From positions 1 through 34,052 of the forward strand of contig VMGX01000005.1 in the NCBI GenBank assembly GCA_007376805.1: DNA of 34,052 nucleotides. Reading direction: 5' to 3'. Each line of letters starts with the position of its first letter. Position 1 is the first letter of the stretch. The position numbers and the translations under genes were made by a program. Positions 15,055-22,788 of the stretch are shown one piece after another. The DNA comes from Parcubacteria group bacterium Athens0714_16 (GTDB lineage Bacteria > Patescibacteriota > Minisyncoccia > Phycocordibacterales > 21-14-all-36-13). Below the pieces are notes generated by a model. That model had not been told where the DNA came from, did not search any database, and saw only the letters and a list, made by a program, of their open reading frames with translations.

Positions 15055-15525
15055 TTATTTCTTTTTTAATACCTTTTCTTTTTTAACAACTTTTGTTGGT
15101 TTTTTCTCACTTTTTACTGGTAAATCTTTCACATCCTTATTTTTTTTATCTTGTTTTGTTGTTTTTTTGCTCTCTTGCTTATTTGTTTTCTTGCTTTCTT
15201 GTTTATCTCCTAATTCCAAAGTGATATGACTCGTTCTTTTATTTATTCTAAAAGCCCTACCCTTGCTCATTGGCATCATTCTTTTCAATGTCACCCCCTC
15301 ATCAACTCTTATTTCTTTAATAAATAAATTTTCTTTTGCTTTTCCAGAATTCGTTTCAGCGTTTGATACAGCAGATTTAATAAGCTTTTCTATTGTTCCC
15401 GAAGCTCTCTTGGGAATAAATTTCAATTCAGCAAGTGCTCTTTCAACACTTTTACCTCTAATAGAGTTAATTACTAAACGAACTTTTCTTGGTGATTGTC
15501 TGTACTGATTTAATGTGGCCTTCAT
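15055..15525 (-). CDS. rplV: Ribosomal protein L22 with Lys-rich tail
   Basis: L22 lines the exit tunnel. The core (1-111) has YRQSPRKVRLVINSIRGKSV, ALAELKFIPKRASG and the GRAFRINKRTSHITLEL hairpin region. A roughly 45-residue tail of Lys, Gln, Ser and Thr follows, containing near repeats of NKQESKKT, so the total is 156 against the usual 110. Confidence 0.96.
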   Translation of the reverse strand: MKATLNQYRQSPRKVRLVINSIRGKSVERALAELKFIPKRASGTIEKLIKSAVSNAETNSGKAKENLFIKEIRVDEGVTLKRMMPMSKGRAFRINKRTSHITLELGDKQESKKTNKQESKKTTKQDKKNKDVKDLPVKSEKKPTKVVKKEKVLKKK

Positions 15526-15580
15526 ATAATTTGTTATTTTATCTTGCTTTATATTATTTATTTTTTCTACGTAACACTCT

Positions 15581-15730
15581 AAATTAAAAATGCAAATCTC
15601 AAAATGAAAAGTGATAATGTAAAATGTTAAAGTTATTGAGCAAATTTTCTTTCAGAAAATTTGTATTTAATTGTTTGTTCGCCTTCGGCGAACTCCACAA
15701 CTTTACACTTTGATTTTTCAATTTTAAACT
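15581..15730 (-). repeat. 150-bp dispersed intergenic element, copy B
   Basis: This is the reverse-complement partner of 2272-2422 and fills the rpsS-rplV spacer. It keeps both inner hairpins (GTTCGCC/GGCGAAC and AAATTTTCT/AGAAAATTT). Compensatory-looking change is visible in the first hairpin loop (CACAAG against GAAG). Confidence 0.75.
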
Positions 15731-15734
15731 TTTA

Positions 15735-16076
15735 CTACTTCTTACCTTCTACGGTTGATTTCGCCGCTTTTGCTGCTGTTATTTCTGCCTCTTTCTTCTT
15801 TAATTCTATTTCCTTTTGCATCTTACCTCCGTGTCTTACGAATTTTTTTGTAGGAGAAAATTCTCCCAATCTATGTCCAACCATATCTTCGGAAACAAAA
15901 ACATCTATATGGGTTTTCCCATTATAAACACCAAATGTAAAACCAACCATTTCTGGAGAAATTTGACATCTTCTTACCCATGTCTTAATAACCCCAACGT
16001 TTTCGGGTTTTTTACCAACAACTTTTTTTAGAAGTCGTTCGTCTACATAAGGACCTTTTTTAATTGAACGTGACAT
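15735..16076 (-). CDS. rpsS: Ribosomal protein S19
   Basis: Canonical S19: [41 protein letters not shown] and [22 protein letters not shown]. The 113 residues include a C-terminal Lys/Ala extension of about 20. It starts the second half of the split S10 cluster from its own promoter. Confidence 0.97.
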   Translation of the reverse strand: MSRSIKKGPYVDERLLKKVVGKKPENVGVIKTWVRRCQISPEMVGFTFGVYNGKTHIDVFVSEDMVGHRLGEFSPTKKFVRHGGKMQKEIELKKKEAEITAAKAAKSTVEGKK

Positions 16077-16112
16077 ATAACAATAATAAAAGCCCCGAAG
16101 AGCTTAAGAGAG

Positions 16113-16140
16113 ATAATAGCAAAATAAGGTTTAATGTCAA
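16113..16140 (-). promoter_or_regulatory. Promoter for rpsS and downstream genes
   Basis: On the minus strand TTGACA (16135-16140) and TATTAT (16113-16118) have a 16-nt spacer. A small AAGC-TTCG-GCTT hairpin lies in the leader (16090-16105). Confidence 0.75.
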
Positions 16141-16144
16141 CAGA

Positions 16145-16182
16145 AAATCACCAAATCACTAAATCACTAAATCATAAAATCA
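16145..16182. repeat. ATCACTAA short tandem repeats, copy 3
   Basis: Three to four octamer copies lie between the two divergent promoters at 16113-16140 and 16199-16226. Confidence 0.65.
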
Positions 16183-16198
16183 AAATTCATAAAAATAC

Positions 16199-16226
16199 TT
16201 GACACTTTGTTAAATAACTATATAAT
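16199..16226 (+). promoter_or_regulatory. Consensus sigma70-type promoter
   Basis: TTGACA (16199-16204) and TATAAT (16221-16226) are exact, with a 16-nt spacer. It drives the membrane-protein gene at 16273. Confidence 0.85.
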
Positions 16227-16272
16227 AAGCCCAGAATTTAAAACATTTTAAATAACTTACTTGGAGTTAAAA

Positions 16273-16824
16273 ATGAGTACTTTTAAAAATATTCAAACCA
16301 AAATTGGATTTTGGTTATACGATAATTCATATGGATTGATGATTGTTTCGTTCTTTCTAATGGTTTTTTCCTTGTTTACCACCATTATATTTGTGACAAG
16401 GAACACGCCAACGCACGAAACGAGTTTCAATTTTTCTGTGTTTTTATATTTCATTCCATTTTTCATCATAGTTGTGTTGTTTCTCTTCTTTTTTGTCGCT
16501 TGTACTGACAGAAAAAAATGGGAAAGGAGTTCAAATTATTTAATAGTAATTGACCTCGCTAGAAAACTTCGTGAAAAAATTTCTGCCCAAGGAAAAATGA
16601 CTGGCGAAATTTCTGGAAGATTATCAATTCAAGTTGCGGGGGCAGTGGGGACAAAAAATTCAAAAGAACTAACCGCTTGGATGTGGAACTATCGAGCATG
16701 GGGAAAATTTCAAAAGTCAATTGATGAAAAAAAAACATTACTAAAAGAGCTTACTAAACTTTCGTCTGAAATCGCAGAAATGGAAAACAGACAAAAAATC
16801 CTTTGGAAGGGTTTAATGTCGTAA
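16273..16824 (+). CDS. Two-helix membrane protein with C-terminal coiled coil, 183 aa
   Basis: Unknown family. Two strong membrane segments (about 20-42 and 54-76) are followed by a cytosolic domain and a helical coiled-coil-like end (about 145-175, rich in Lys, Glu, Leu). A LemA-like or signalling role is conceivable but not shown. I chose the ATG at 16273 because GGAG sits 7 nt before it; the frame opens at a TTG at 16261. It is the only + strand gene in a 16-kb minus-strand ribosomal cluster and separates rplB from rpsS. It has its own promoter and terminator, so it looks like an insertion. Confidence 0.7.
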   Translation: MSTFKNIQTKIGFWLYDNSYGLMIVSFFLMVFSLFTTIIFVTRNTPTHETSFNFSVFLYFIPFFIIVVLFLFFFVACTDRKKWERSSNYLIVIDLARKLREKISAQGKMTGEISGRLSIQVAGAVGTKNSKELTAWMWNYRAWGKFQKSIDEKKTLLKELTKLSSEIAEMENRQKILWKGLMS

Positions 16825-16837
16825 ATTCCGAAGTTAG

Positions 16838-16864
16838 AAGGCCGAATTTAATTCGGCCTTTTTT
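16838..16864 (+). terminator. Terminator of the membrane-protein gene
   Basis: AAGGCCGAAT pairs with ATTCGGCCTT, followed by a T tract. Confidence 0.9.
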
Positions 16865-16882
16865 ATTTTTAACTTTTATTCA

Positions 16883-16920
16883 AAAACTCACATCTACGCT
16901 ATAGCGTAGATGTGAGTTTT
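16883..16920 (-). terminator. Terminator after rplB
   Basis: A 38-bp perfect palindrome centred on CGCTATAGCG, with arms AAAACTCACATCTACGCT, runs into a T tract on the minus strand. It shows that the first half of the S10 cluster ends here. Confidence 0.85.
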
Positions 16921-16924
16921 CTTT

Positions 16925-16944
16925 TATCTGCGTTAATCTGCGTT
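16925..16944. repeat. ATCTGCG direct repeats
   Basis: Two ATCTGCG words in direct repeat lie immediately downstream of rplB. More copies occur around rplJ (28127-28340). Confidence 0.45.
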
Positions 16945-17787
16945 CTATTTTTTCTTCCCAACTTTTCTTCTTTGAATGATTAGTTTGTTTGAATATTTTT
17001 TAGCTCTGCGGGTCTTTTGTCCTTTCCCCGTTGGTTTACCCCACATTGACTTAGCCCTTCTTAATCCTCTTCCCTGTCTTCCTTCTCCACCACCGTGTGG
17101 GTGGTCAACCGGGTTCATTGCAGTCCCGCGAACCGTTGGTCTTATACCAAGCCATCTTGATCTCCCCGCCTTACCAAGATTTCTTAATTTGTGTTCTTGA
17201 TTTGAAACTTCTCCAATTGATGCCCATGCATTGTCAGGAATTTTTCTTACTTCGCTTGATGGCATTTTTATATTTACATAACCAGCGTCTTTGGCAACAA
17301 CCTCTGCATAATTACCAGCACTTCTTGCTATTTTTGCACCACCAAGATTTTTTAATTCAACATTATAAACAAATGTCCCGACTGAAATTTTTGATAGAGG
17401 CAATCTATTCCCTGGTTTTAAATCTGCCTTTTCAGAACAAATGACCTTATCGCCAACCTTCACTGATTTTGGTAACAAAACATATCTTCTTTCTCCATCT
17501 GCATAGCAAATCAAAGAAATATAACTTGACCTGTTTGGATCATATTCTATGGTTTCTATTTTTGCCGGAATATCAAATTTGTTGTACTTAAAATCAATTT
17601 CTCTAAATAATCTTTTATGTCCTCCGCCTTTGTGTCGGACTGTTATTCTCCCCGCATTATTTCTTCCCTTATCTCTTTTTACTCCTTTTGTTAAACTTTT
17701 TTTAGGTTTAGATACGGTTAAAATATCACCGAATGATGGCGTCGTTGTGTGTCTTTGTGATGGTGTTGTTGGTTTATAAGATTTCAT
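16945..17787 (-). CDS. rplB: Ribosomal protein L2
   Basis: L2 supports the peptidyl-transferase centre. The 280 residues have the standard start MKSYKPTTPSQRH, DPNRSSYISLICYADGERRY, and the NPVDHPHGGGEG signature with its functional His. The start codon abuts the arm of the inverted-repeat leader at 17786. It is last in the first half-operon. Confidence 0.97.
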   Translation of the reverse strand: MKSYKPTTPSQRHTTTPSFGDILTVSKPKKSLTKGVKRDKGRNNAGRITVRHKGGGHKRLFREIDFKYNKFDIPAKIETIEYDPNRSSYISLICYADGERRYVLLPKSVKVGDKVICSEKADLKPGNRLPLSKISVGTFVYNVELKNLGGAKIARSAGNYAEVVAKDAGYVNIKMPSSEVRKIPDNAWASIGEVSNQEHKLRNLGKAGRSRWLGIRPTVRGTAMNPVDHPHGGGEGRQGRGLRRAKSMWGKPTGKGQKTRRAKKYSNKLIIQRRKVGKKK

Positions 17788-17918
17788 CCTGTAGTGAAAA
17801 ATGACATCGCTCTAAAAGAGCACTGCTATTTTTGTTATTAATATTGATAAATTTTTTGTTTTTAACATGTTTTATTATTTTTAATTTTTTCCCGTAATAC
17901 CATTTTCTACTACGGGAT
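17786..17918 (-). repeat. Leader element with terminal inverted repeats (ATCCxGTAGT type), copy 2
   Basis: ATCCTGTAGTGAAAAATG (17786-17803) is complementary to 17901-17918 at 15 of 18 positions, with the same three mismatches as the copy at 4472-4611. An inner GCTCT/AGAGC hairpin is present. Confidence 0.6.
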
Positions 17919-17943
17919 TCATAGTATTTTTCTGATTTTATGT

Positions 17944-17970
17944 TTTAGTGATTTAGTGATTTTATGATTA
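17944..17970. repeat. TTTAGTGAT short repeats, copy 4
   Basis: Octamer repeats abut the stop codon of rplW. Confidence 0.6.
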
Positions 17971-18402
17971 TATGAGTTCTAACTTATCACCTTTTTTCAA
18001 ATATATATATGCTTTCTTCCCTCCGGATTTTACACCTCTTTTACCACGAGAAATTACATTTTTTAATGGAATTTTAACTGTTCTAATTTTTTCTGGAGTT
18101 ACATTATAAAAAGTTTTTACTGCTTTTGATATTTCTCTCTTGTTTGTATTTTTATCAACTTCAAAAACATAAACGTTATGGTCCTGTGACAAATCTGTTG
18201 CCTTTTCTGTTATGCGAGCATTTTTTAGAACAGAAAACAAATGACTACCTTGTATTTTAGGAATTGAAACAACCTTTTCCTTTTCTTTTTTTGCAGGTTT
18301 ATTTTCAACTTCTTTTACAGATACTTTTTTGATTGTTTTTCCTGTCTGCACGGGTAGATCTGTTTTTTCAGACGTATTCTTTTTTGCTTTAAATAATGCC
18401 AT
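17968..18402 (-). CDS. rplW: Ribosomal protein L23 with N-terminal extension
   Basis: The L23 core begins near residue 54 (HLFSVLKNARITEKATDLS) and includes YVFEVDKNTNKREISKAV and the RGKRGVKSGGKKAYI loop. L23 is the docking site for trigger factor and SRP at the tunnel exit. About 50 extra residues precede the core, with LPVQTGKT (16-23) resembling the S5 insertion. Total is 144 against about 95-100. Confidence 0.94.
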   Translation of the reverse strand: MALFKAKKNTSEKTDLPVQTGKTIKKVSVKEVENKPAKKEKEKVVSIPKIQGSHLFSVLKNARITEKATDLSQDHNVYVFEVDKNTNKREISKAVKTFYNVTPEKIRTVKIPLKNVISRGKRGVKSGGKKAYIYLKKGDKLELI

Positions 18403-18413
18403 ATTTTAAATTT

Positions 18414-19076
18414 TTATAATTTTTTACCTTCAATAAAAGCAACGCTTTCCTCTGGTTCTGTTATAACTATATGTTTATATTTTAATAAATCTACAGAACT
18501 TAAGCTCTTAACATTTATAATCTCTGTATTATTAAAATTATTGAAACTTTTTGTTGTATTAATATTATTTTTTCCTAGAATTATCAAAACAGAGTTATTC
18601 TTTTTTGAAAGAATTTTTTCAAAACCAGAAATTTTTGATAAATTAGATAAAATACTTTTAGCCTCTTTTGCTTTTGGTTCAGAAAACTTTATTGAATCAA
18701 CAAACAAAAGTTCTCCGTCTTTAAGTTTCTGTGAAAGTAACGTGAAAAGAGCCTTAACCTTCATCTTCTTGTTTATTTTTTTAGAAAAATCTCTTTCATT
18801 TCTTGGTCCAAAAGTAACACCTCCACCTTTCCATATTGGTGATCTTGATGAACCGTGTCTCGCCTTTCCTGTTCCTTTTTGTCTCCAAGGCTTAATCCCG
18901 CCCCCCCTTACATCACCTCTGTTTTTTGTGTGTGCAATTGCTTTTCTTGCATTTGACATCATTGATGTCGCAACCTGATAAATAAGATCAGCGTTCCATT
19001 TAACACCAAAGATAGATGCGGGTATTTTGATTTTACCTTTTTCTTCTCCTTTTTGATTGTATACTTTTACTTCCAT
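18414..19076 (-). CDS. rplD: Ribosomal protein L4
   Basis: A 220-residue protein with the L4 signature: VATSMMSNARKAIAHTKNRGDVRGGG, PWRQKGTGKARHGSSRSPIWKGG, then FGPRNERDFSKKINKKM. L4 lines the exit tunnel and is the operon's autorepressor in E. coli. It lies between rplC and rplW. Confidence 0.96.
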   Translation of the reverse strand: MEVKVYNQKGEEKGKIKIPASIFGVKWNADLIYQVATSMMSNARKAIAHTKNRGDVRGGGIKPWRQKGTGKARHGSSRSPIWKGGGVTFGPRNERDFSKKINKKMKVKALFTLLSQKLKDGELLFVDSIKFSEPKAKEAKSILSNLSKISGFEKILSKKNNSVLIILGKNNINTTKSFNNFNNTEIINVKSLSSVDLLKYKHIVITEPEESVAFIEGKKL

Positions 19077-19109
19077 GTTTTTTAAATAATTATGGATTAA
19101 AAAGCTCGT

Positions 19110-19733
19110 TTAGAGCTTTTTAATTACCTCCACCAAGGTTCCTCTTCTGCCTGCAACAGCGCCTTTTATTAAAATTAAATTATTTTCTTTATCTATTTGA
19201 ACAACTTTAACATTTTTTAAAGTGACAACATCACTACCCATTCTACCCGCCATTCTTGTTCCTTTTAAAACTCTCTGTGGTCCGGTTGCTGCAATTGAGC
19301 CCGGTTCTCTTTCTGAGTGTTTTTGTCCGTGACTTCTTCTTCCCCCACCAAAACCGTGTCTTTTAACAACTCCCTGAAAACCTTTTCCTTTTGAAATTGA
19401 GCTAACATTTACTTTATCGCCTTCGCTGAAAAAAGAAGCATCAATTTTATCTCCAACATTATATTTATTTAAATCATTTTCATCTTTCATCCTAAATTCA
19501 CGAAGATGTCTAAAATTACCCAAGTTTTTTCTGTGACCAATATCTGCTTTTGTAAGTTTTTTAGGATTTTTTTCTCCAAAACCAACTTGAATCGCATTAT
19601 AACCATCCGTTTCTTTATTCTTTTTTTGTACAACAACAACGGGTCCTACTTCCAATACAGTGACAGGCGAAACCACTCCGTCTTCATTAAACACCTGTGT
19701 CATATTCTTTTTTAACCCTAATATAAATTTCAT
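19110..19733 (-). CDS. rplC: Ribosomal protein L3
   Basis: The start at 19733 gives the canonical MKFILGLKKNMTQVF; the longer frame to 19781 adds 16 residues with no family support. The remaining landmarks are KGKGFQGVVKRHGFGGGR and GTRMAGRMGSD. At 207 residues the length is normal. A GATTAAAAAGCTC/GAGCTTTTTAATT hairpin covers the stop codon region (19093-19122). Confidence 0.96.
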   Translation of the reverse strand: MKFILGLKKNMTQVFNEDGVVSPVTVLEVGPVVVVQKKNKETDGYNAIQVGFGEKNPKKLTKADIGHRKNLGNFRHLREFRMKDENDLNKYNVGDKIDASFFSEGDKVNVSSISKGKGFQGVVKRHGFGGGRRSHGQKHSEREPGSIAATGPQRVLKGTRMAGRMGSDVVTLKNVKVVQIDKENNLILIKGAVAGRRGTLVEVIKKL

Positions 19734-19786
19734 ACCAAAAAAATAAAGCTTCTTAGATGATCTAACAAGCCCTTGAAACAAGCAGT

Positions 19787-20146
19787 TTACATCATCTTAA
19801 CGTCTATTGTTACACCTGATGGTAAACTCAAGTTCGTTAATGCTTCAACCAGCTTAGCCTCAGGATTTATTATGTCAAGAAGTCTCTTGTGTGTCCTCAT
19901 TTCAAACTGTTCCCTGGCATCCTTAAAAATAAATGTAGACCTGTTAACGGTATACTTTTTTATTTCAGTTGGAAGTGGAACCGGCCCTCTAATCTCAGCA
20001 TCAAATCTTAGTGCTGTGTCTATAATTTGTTTAACAGAGATATCAAGAATCTTACTGTCATAGGCACGAACCCTAATTCTCAACACCTGTGAGATTTCCT
20101 TTTCTTCTTTTTTCTTTGAAACTTTTTTTGTTTTCAACGTAGTCAT
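19787..20146 (-). CDS. rpsJ: Ribosomal protein S10
   Basis: The 102-residue S10 core (RIRVRAYDSKILD ... GPVPLPTEIKKYTVNRSTF ... REQFEMRTHKRLLDI) carries a 17-residue Lys/Glu-rich N-terminal extension. It opens the S10 cluster after tuf and has an inverted-repeat leader ending at its start codon. Confidence 0.96.
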   Translation of the reverse strand: MTTLKTKKVSKKKEEKEISQVLRIRVRAYDSKILDISVKQIIDTALRFDAEIRGPVPLPTEIKKYTVNRSTFIFKDAREQFEMRTHKRLLDIINPEAKLVEALTNLSLPSGVTIDVKMM

Positions 20147-20269
20147 CCCGTTAGAAATTAAAAAATTTTAATAAATTTTTTAATCCGTAATTTTAATAAA
20201 TTTTAATTATTTAACAATATTCACTGTAATTATTCTCTCTTTGTTTATCCACATTATTTCTAACGGGAT
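20145..20269 (-). repeat. Inverted-repeat leader of rpsJ
   Basis: ATCCCGTTAGAAAT (20145-20158) and ATTTCTAACGGGAT (20256-20269) pair perfectly over 14 bp around an AT-rich core. The arm abuts the rpsJ start codon and includes the only purine-rich stretch (ACGGG), so pairing could block translation. Confidence 0.6.
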
Positions 20270-20295
20270 AAATTTTACTTGATTTAAAAAGATTG

Positions 20296-20336
20296 GTTGT
20301 GAAAAATAAGATTTTTTATTTCTTATTTTTCACAAC
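20296..20336 (-). terminator. Terminator after tuf
   Basis: GTTGTGAAAAATAAGA (20296-20311) pairs with TCTTATTTTTCACAAC (20321-20336). On the minus strand it is followed by CAATCTTTTT. Confidence 0.7.
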
Positions 20337-20359
20337 ATCATCTTTTTGTTTATCTCTGT

Positions 20360-21559
20360 TTAAGCGACAATCTTTGTAACAACTCCTGCTCCAACTGTTT
20401 TTCCTCCCTCTCTGATAGCAAATCTTTGTTTCTCTTCAAGAGCAATCGGTGCAATAAGTTTTACTTTGAATGTTACTGTGTCTCCTGGCATAACCATCTC
20501 AACTCCTTCTTTCAAGACAACATCTCCTGTAACATCGGTTGTTCTTATATAGAACTGCGGTTTGTAACCACTGAAGAATGGTGTGTGTCTACCCCCTTCT
20601 TCCTTACTAAGAATGTAAACCTCTGCTTCAAAATCTGTGTGTGGAGTAACTGAACCTGGTTTTACAATAACTTGACCTCTCAAAACATCTTCTTTCTTTA
20701 CACCTCTCAATAATATTCCAGCGTTGTCGCCAGCCATACCTTTATCAAGAGATTTATTAAACATTTCAATTCCTGTAACCGTTGTCTTCATTACTGGTTT
20801 TAATCCAACCAATTCAACTTCCTCTCCTATTTTTACAACACCTCTTTCAATTCTTCCTGTTGCTACTGTTCCTCTACCTTCAATTGAGAAAACGTCTTCA
20901 ACTGGCATAAGAAATGGTTTTTCTATTTCTCTTTCTGGAACAGGTATGTATGTATCAAGCGCATCAACTAATTGCATAATGCCCTTTGTCCATTCATTGT
21001 TCATGTCTTTTGCTTCCAATGCTTTCAATCCAGAACCTCTTATAACTGGAGCGCTTGCTCCGTCAAATCCTTGTTTTGTCAAAAGTTCGCGAACTTCTTC
21101 TTCTACCAAATCAATCAAATCCTTGTCATCTACTTGGTCAATTTTATTTAGGAAAACGATTATTTTTGGGACACCAACTTGTTTTGCAAGAAGAACGTGT
21201 TCTCTTGTTTGTGGCATAACACCATCAGATGCTGCAACAACCAATATTGCACCGTCCATTTGTGCTGCACCTGTAATCATGTTCTTTATATAGTCAGCGT
21301 GACCTGGAGCGTCAACGTGTGCATAGTGACGATTTTTTGTTTCGTATTCAACGTGTGCTAATGCGATAGTAATACCTCTTTCTCTTTCTTCTGGGGCATT
21401 ATCAATAGCGTTAATATCCTTATTTTGTGCCTTGTACCCATCACCTGCCATGTTGAGTGTTTTCAAAATAGCTGCGGTAAGAGTTGTTTTCCCGTGGTCA
21501 ACGTGGCCTATAGTTCCTACGTTAACATGGGCTTTTGATCTATCAAATACTTCTGCCAT
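20360..21559 (-). CDS. tuf: Translation elongation factor EF-Tu
   Basis: This GTPase delivers aminoacyl-tRNA to the ribosome. G1 is GHVDHGKT (18-25), G2 lies in [13 protein letters not shown]3 is DAPGH, G4 is NKID, and G5 is in RGSGLKALE. Domains 2 and 3 are complete ([35 protein letters not shown]). At 399 residues length is normal. An inverted repeat lies in its leader. Confidence 0.97.
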   Translation of the reverse strand: MAEVFDRSKAHVNVGTIGHVDHGKTTLTAAILKTLNMAGDGYKAQNKDINAIDNAPEERERGITIALAHVEYETKNRHYAHVDAPGHADYIKNMITGAAQMDGAILVVAASDGVMPQTREHVLLAKQVGVPKIIVFLNKIDQVDDKDLIDLVEEEVRELLTKQGFDGASAPVIRGSGLKALEAKDMNNEWTKGIMQLVDALDTYIPVPEREIEKPFLMPVEDVFSIEGRGTVATGRIERGVVKIGEEVELVGLKPVMKTTVTGIEMFNKSLDKGMAGDNAGILLRGVKKEDVLRGQVIVKPGSVTPHTDFEAEVYILSKEEGGRHTPFFSGYKPQFYIRTTDVTGDVVLKEGVEMVMPGDTVTFKVKLIAPIALEEKQRFAIREGGKTVGAGVVTKIVA

Positions 21560-21570
21560 ATTTATTTTTT

Positions 21571-21629
21571 ACCCTGTGAAATAAAAAACTTTAGTTTTTA
21601 TGATGTTAAAGCATCATATTTCACGGGGT
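21571..21629 (-). repeat. Inverted-repeat leader of tuf
   Basis: ACCCTGTGAAAT (21571-21582) pairs with ATTTCACGGGGT (21618-21629) at 11 of 12 positions. An inner ATGATG/CATCAT hairpin lies at 21600-21616. The element stands 11 nt upstream of the tuf start. Confidence 0.55.
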
Positions 21630-21732
21630 GAATTAAATCTTATAATAATTTTTAAATACTTTTTTAGCTTGCGCAAACCAAAAATACGCAACAAATGCGT
21701 TAGAAGACATGATAACAAAAAACCGTTTATAG

Positions 21733-22740
21733 TCAAGAAGCTTTTAGCGTCTGCCCCAATTTGTAGGCATCACCATGAGAAAGCATTCCTAAATATGATT
21801 GCCTCATTTCTTCTTTTGAATTTTCCCTTAATTTTCTTACCATTCTTTTCTTTGTTGAAGTTCGTAACACTCGATGGTTTGAAAAATGAACCCAGCCCAA
21901 GAAATCTACACCAGAAAAAATGGTTTTAATAAAAACTTTGTTTGGATGTAAATTCAATTTTAAATTGTTTTCCAAAAAAATTTTTATTTTTTCTAAAATA
22001 TCTTCTAAAAATTTTTTATCCTGCGACAAAACAACAAAATCATCAGCATATCTTATATAATATTTTATTTTCAATTCGTGTTTTACAAACTGGTCAAATT
22101 CATTCATATAAATATTTACCAAAAGTTGCGAAGTTAAATTACCCAAAGGAAGTCCTTTTTCGATATCAGCCATGTCTGATATCGAACTTGAAGTATAAAA
22201 ACTATCTATTATATTTTCTAAAAGCCAGAGAATATTTTTATCTTGAATATGTTTCTTTAGAATTTCTTTCAAAATACTATGGTCTATATTTGCAAAAAAC
22301 TTTTTAACATCACATTTTAAAACCCAACAAGTTTTTGTATCATTTTTACTTACTTTTTTTATAAAACTCTTAAATCTATATATTGCTTTATGTGTTCCTT
22401 TTCCAACACGACAAGAATACGAATCATAAATAAATTTCTTATCAAAATATGGATATAGCATTCTATAAATTGTGTGATGTAACAATCTATCTCTTACTTC
22501 GGCTTTATGTATATCTCTGGGTTTGGGGTCATCTATCTTAAATGCTTCATAACTACCATGCTTATATGTTTTATGTAAAAGTTCGTTATGAAGTTTAATA
22601 ATATTAGTCATTAAGTTTCTTTCAAAACCTAAAACATCTTTTCGTGATTTTTTATCTTTCAAAAACTCCTTCCACGCAAGAAGAAGATTTTCAATGGAAA
22701 TGATATATTGGTATGTATGAATAAGTTGAACATGAGACAT
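21733..22740 (-). CDS. DGR reverse transcriptase
   Basis: A 335-residue reverse transcriptase. It has the catalytic Asp in LKCDVKKFF (D144), the YADD box at 231-234, and GNLTSQ at 200-205. The SQ in the last motif, where group II intron enzymes have SP, is a hallmark of DGR enzymes. There is no endonuclease or intron maturase domain and no intron RNA around it. In a DGR it copies the TR RNA with adenine-directed errors and the cDNA replaces a VR. The neighbours confirm this: an Avd-like gene, a TR 400 nt upstream and two VR-bearing genes. A 9-base G run (minus strand) 14 nt before the start codon may act as ribosome binding site. Confidence 0.95.
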   Translation of the reverse strand: MSHVQLIHTYQYIISIENLLLAWKEFLKDKKSRKDVLGFERNLMTNIIKLHNELLHKTYKHGSYEAFKIDDPKPRDIHKAEVRDRLLHHTIYRMLYPYFDKKFIYDSYSCRVGKGTHKAIYRFKSFIKKVSKNDTKTCWVLKCDVKKFFANIDHSILKEILKKHIQDKNILWLLENIIDSFYTSSSISDMADIEKGLPLGNLTSQLLVNIYMNEFDQFVKHELKIKYYIRYADDFVVLSQDKKFLEDILEKIKIFLENNLKLNLHPNKVFIKTIFSGVDFLGWVHFSNHRVLRTSTKKRMVRKLRENSKEEMRQSYLGMLSHGDAYKLGQTLKAS

Positions 22741-22762
22741 ACTAATAATTCTACCCCCCCCC

Positions 22763-22788
22763 TACTTTTGCCACTAATGGCAAAAGTA
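22763..22788. repeat. Perfect hairpin between the reverse transcriptase and avd starts
   Basis: TACTTTTGCCA (22763-22773) and TGGCAAAAGTA (22778-22788) form an 11-bp stem with the loop CTAA. The avd start codon (22777) is in the loop and stem. A run of nine C lies at 22754-22762. The hairpin would also be present in a TR-to-RT transcript. Confidence 0.7.

Noticed and set aside
21733-22740. Reverse transcriptase as group II intron or retron enzyme
   Set aside because: No maturase or endonuclease domain, no intron RNA ends, no msr/msd-like hairpins, SQ instead of SP in the GxxxSQ motif, and TR/VR pairs are present.
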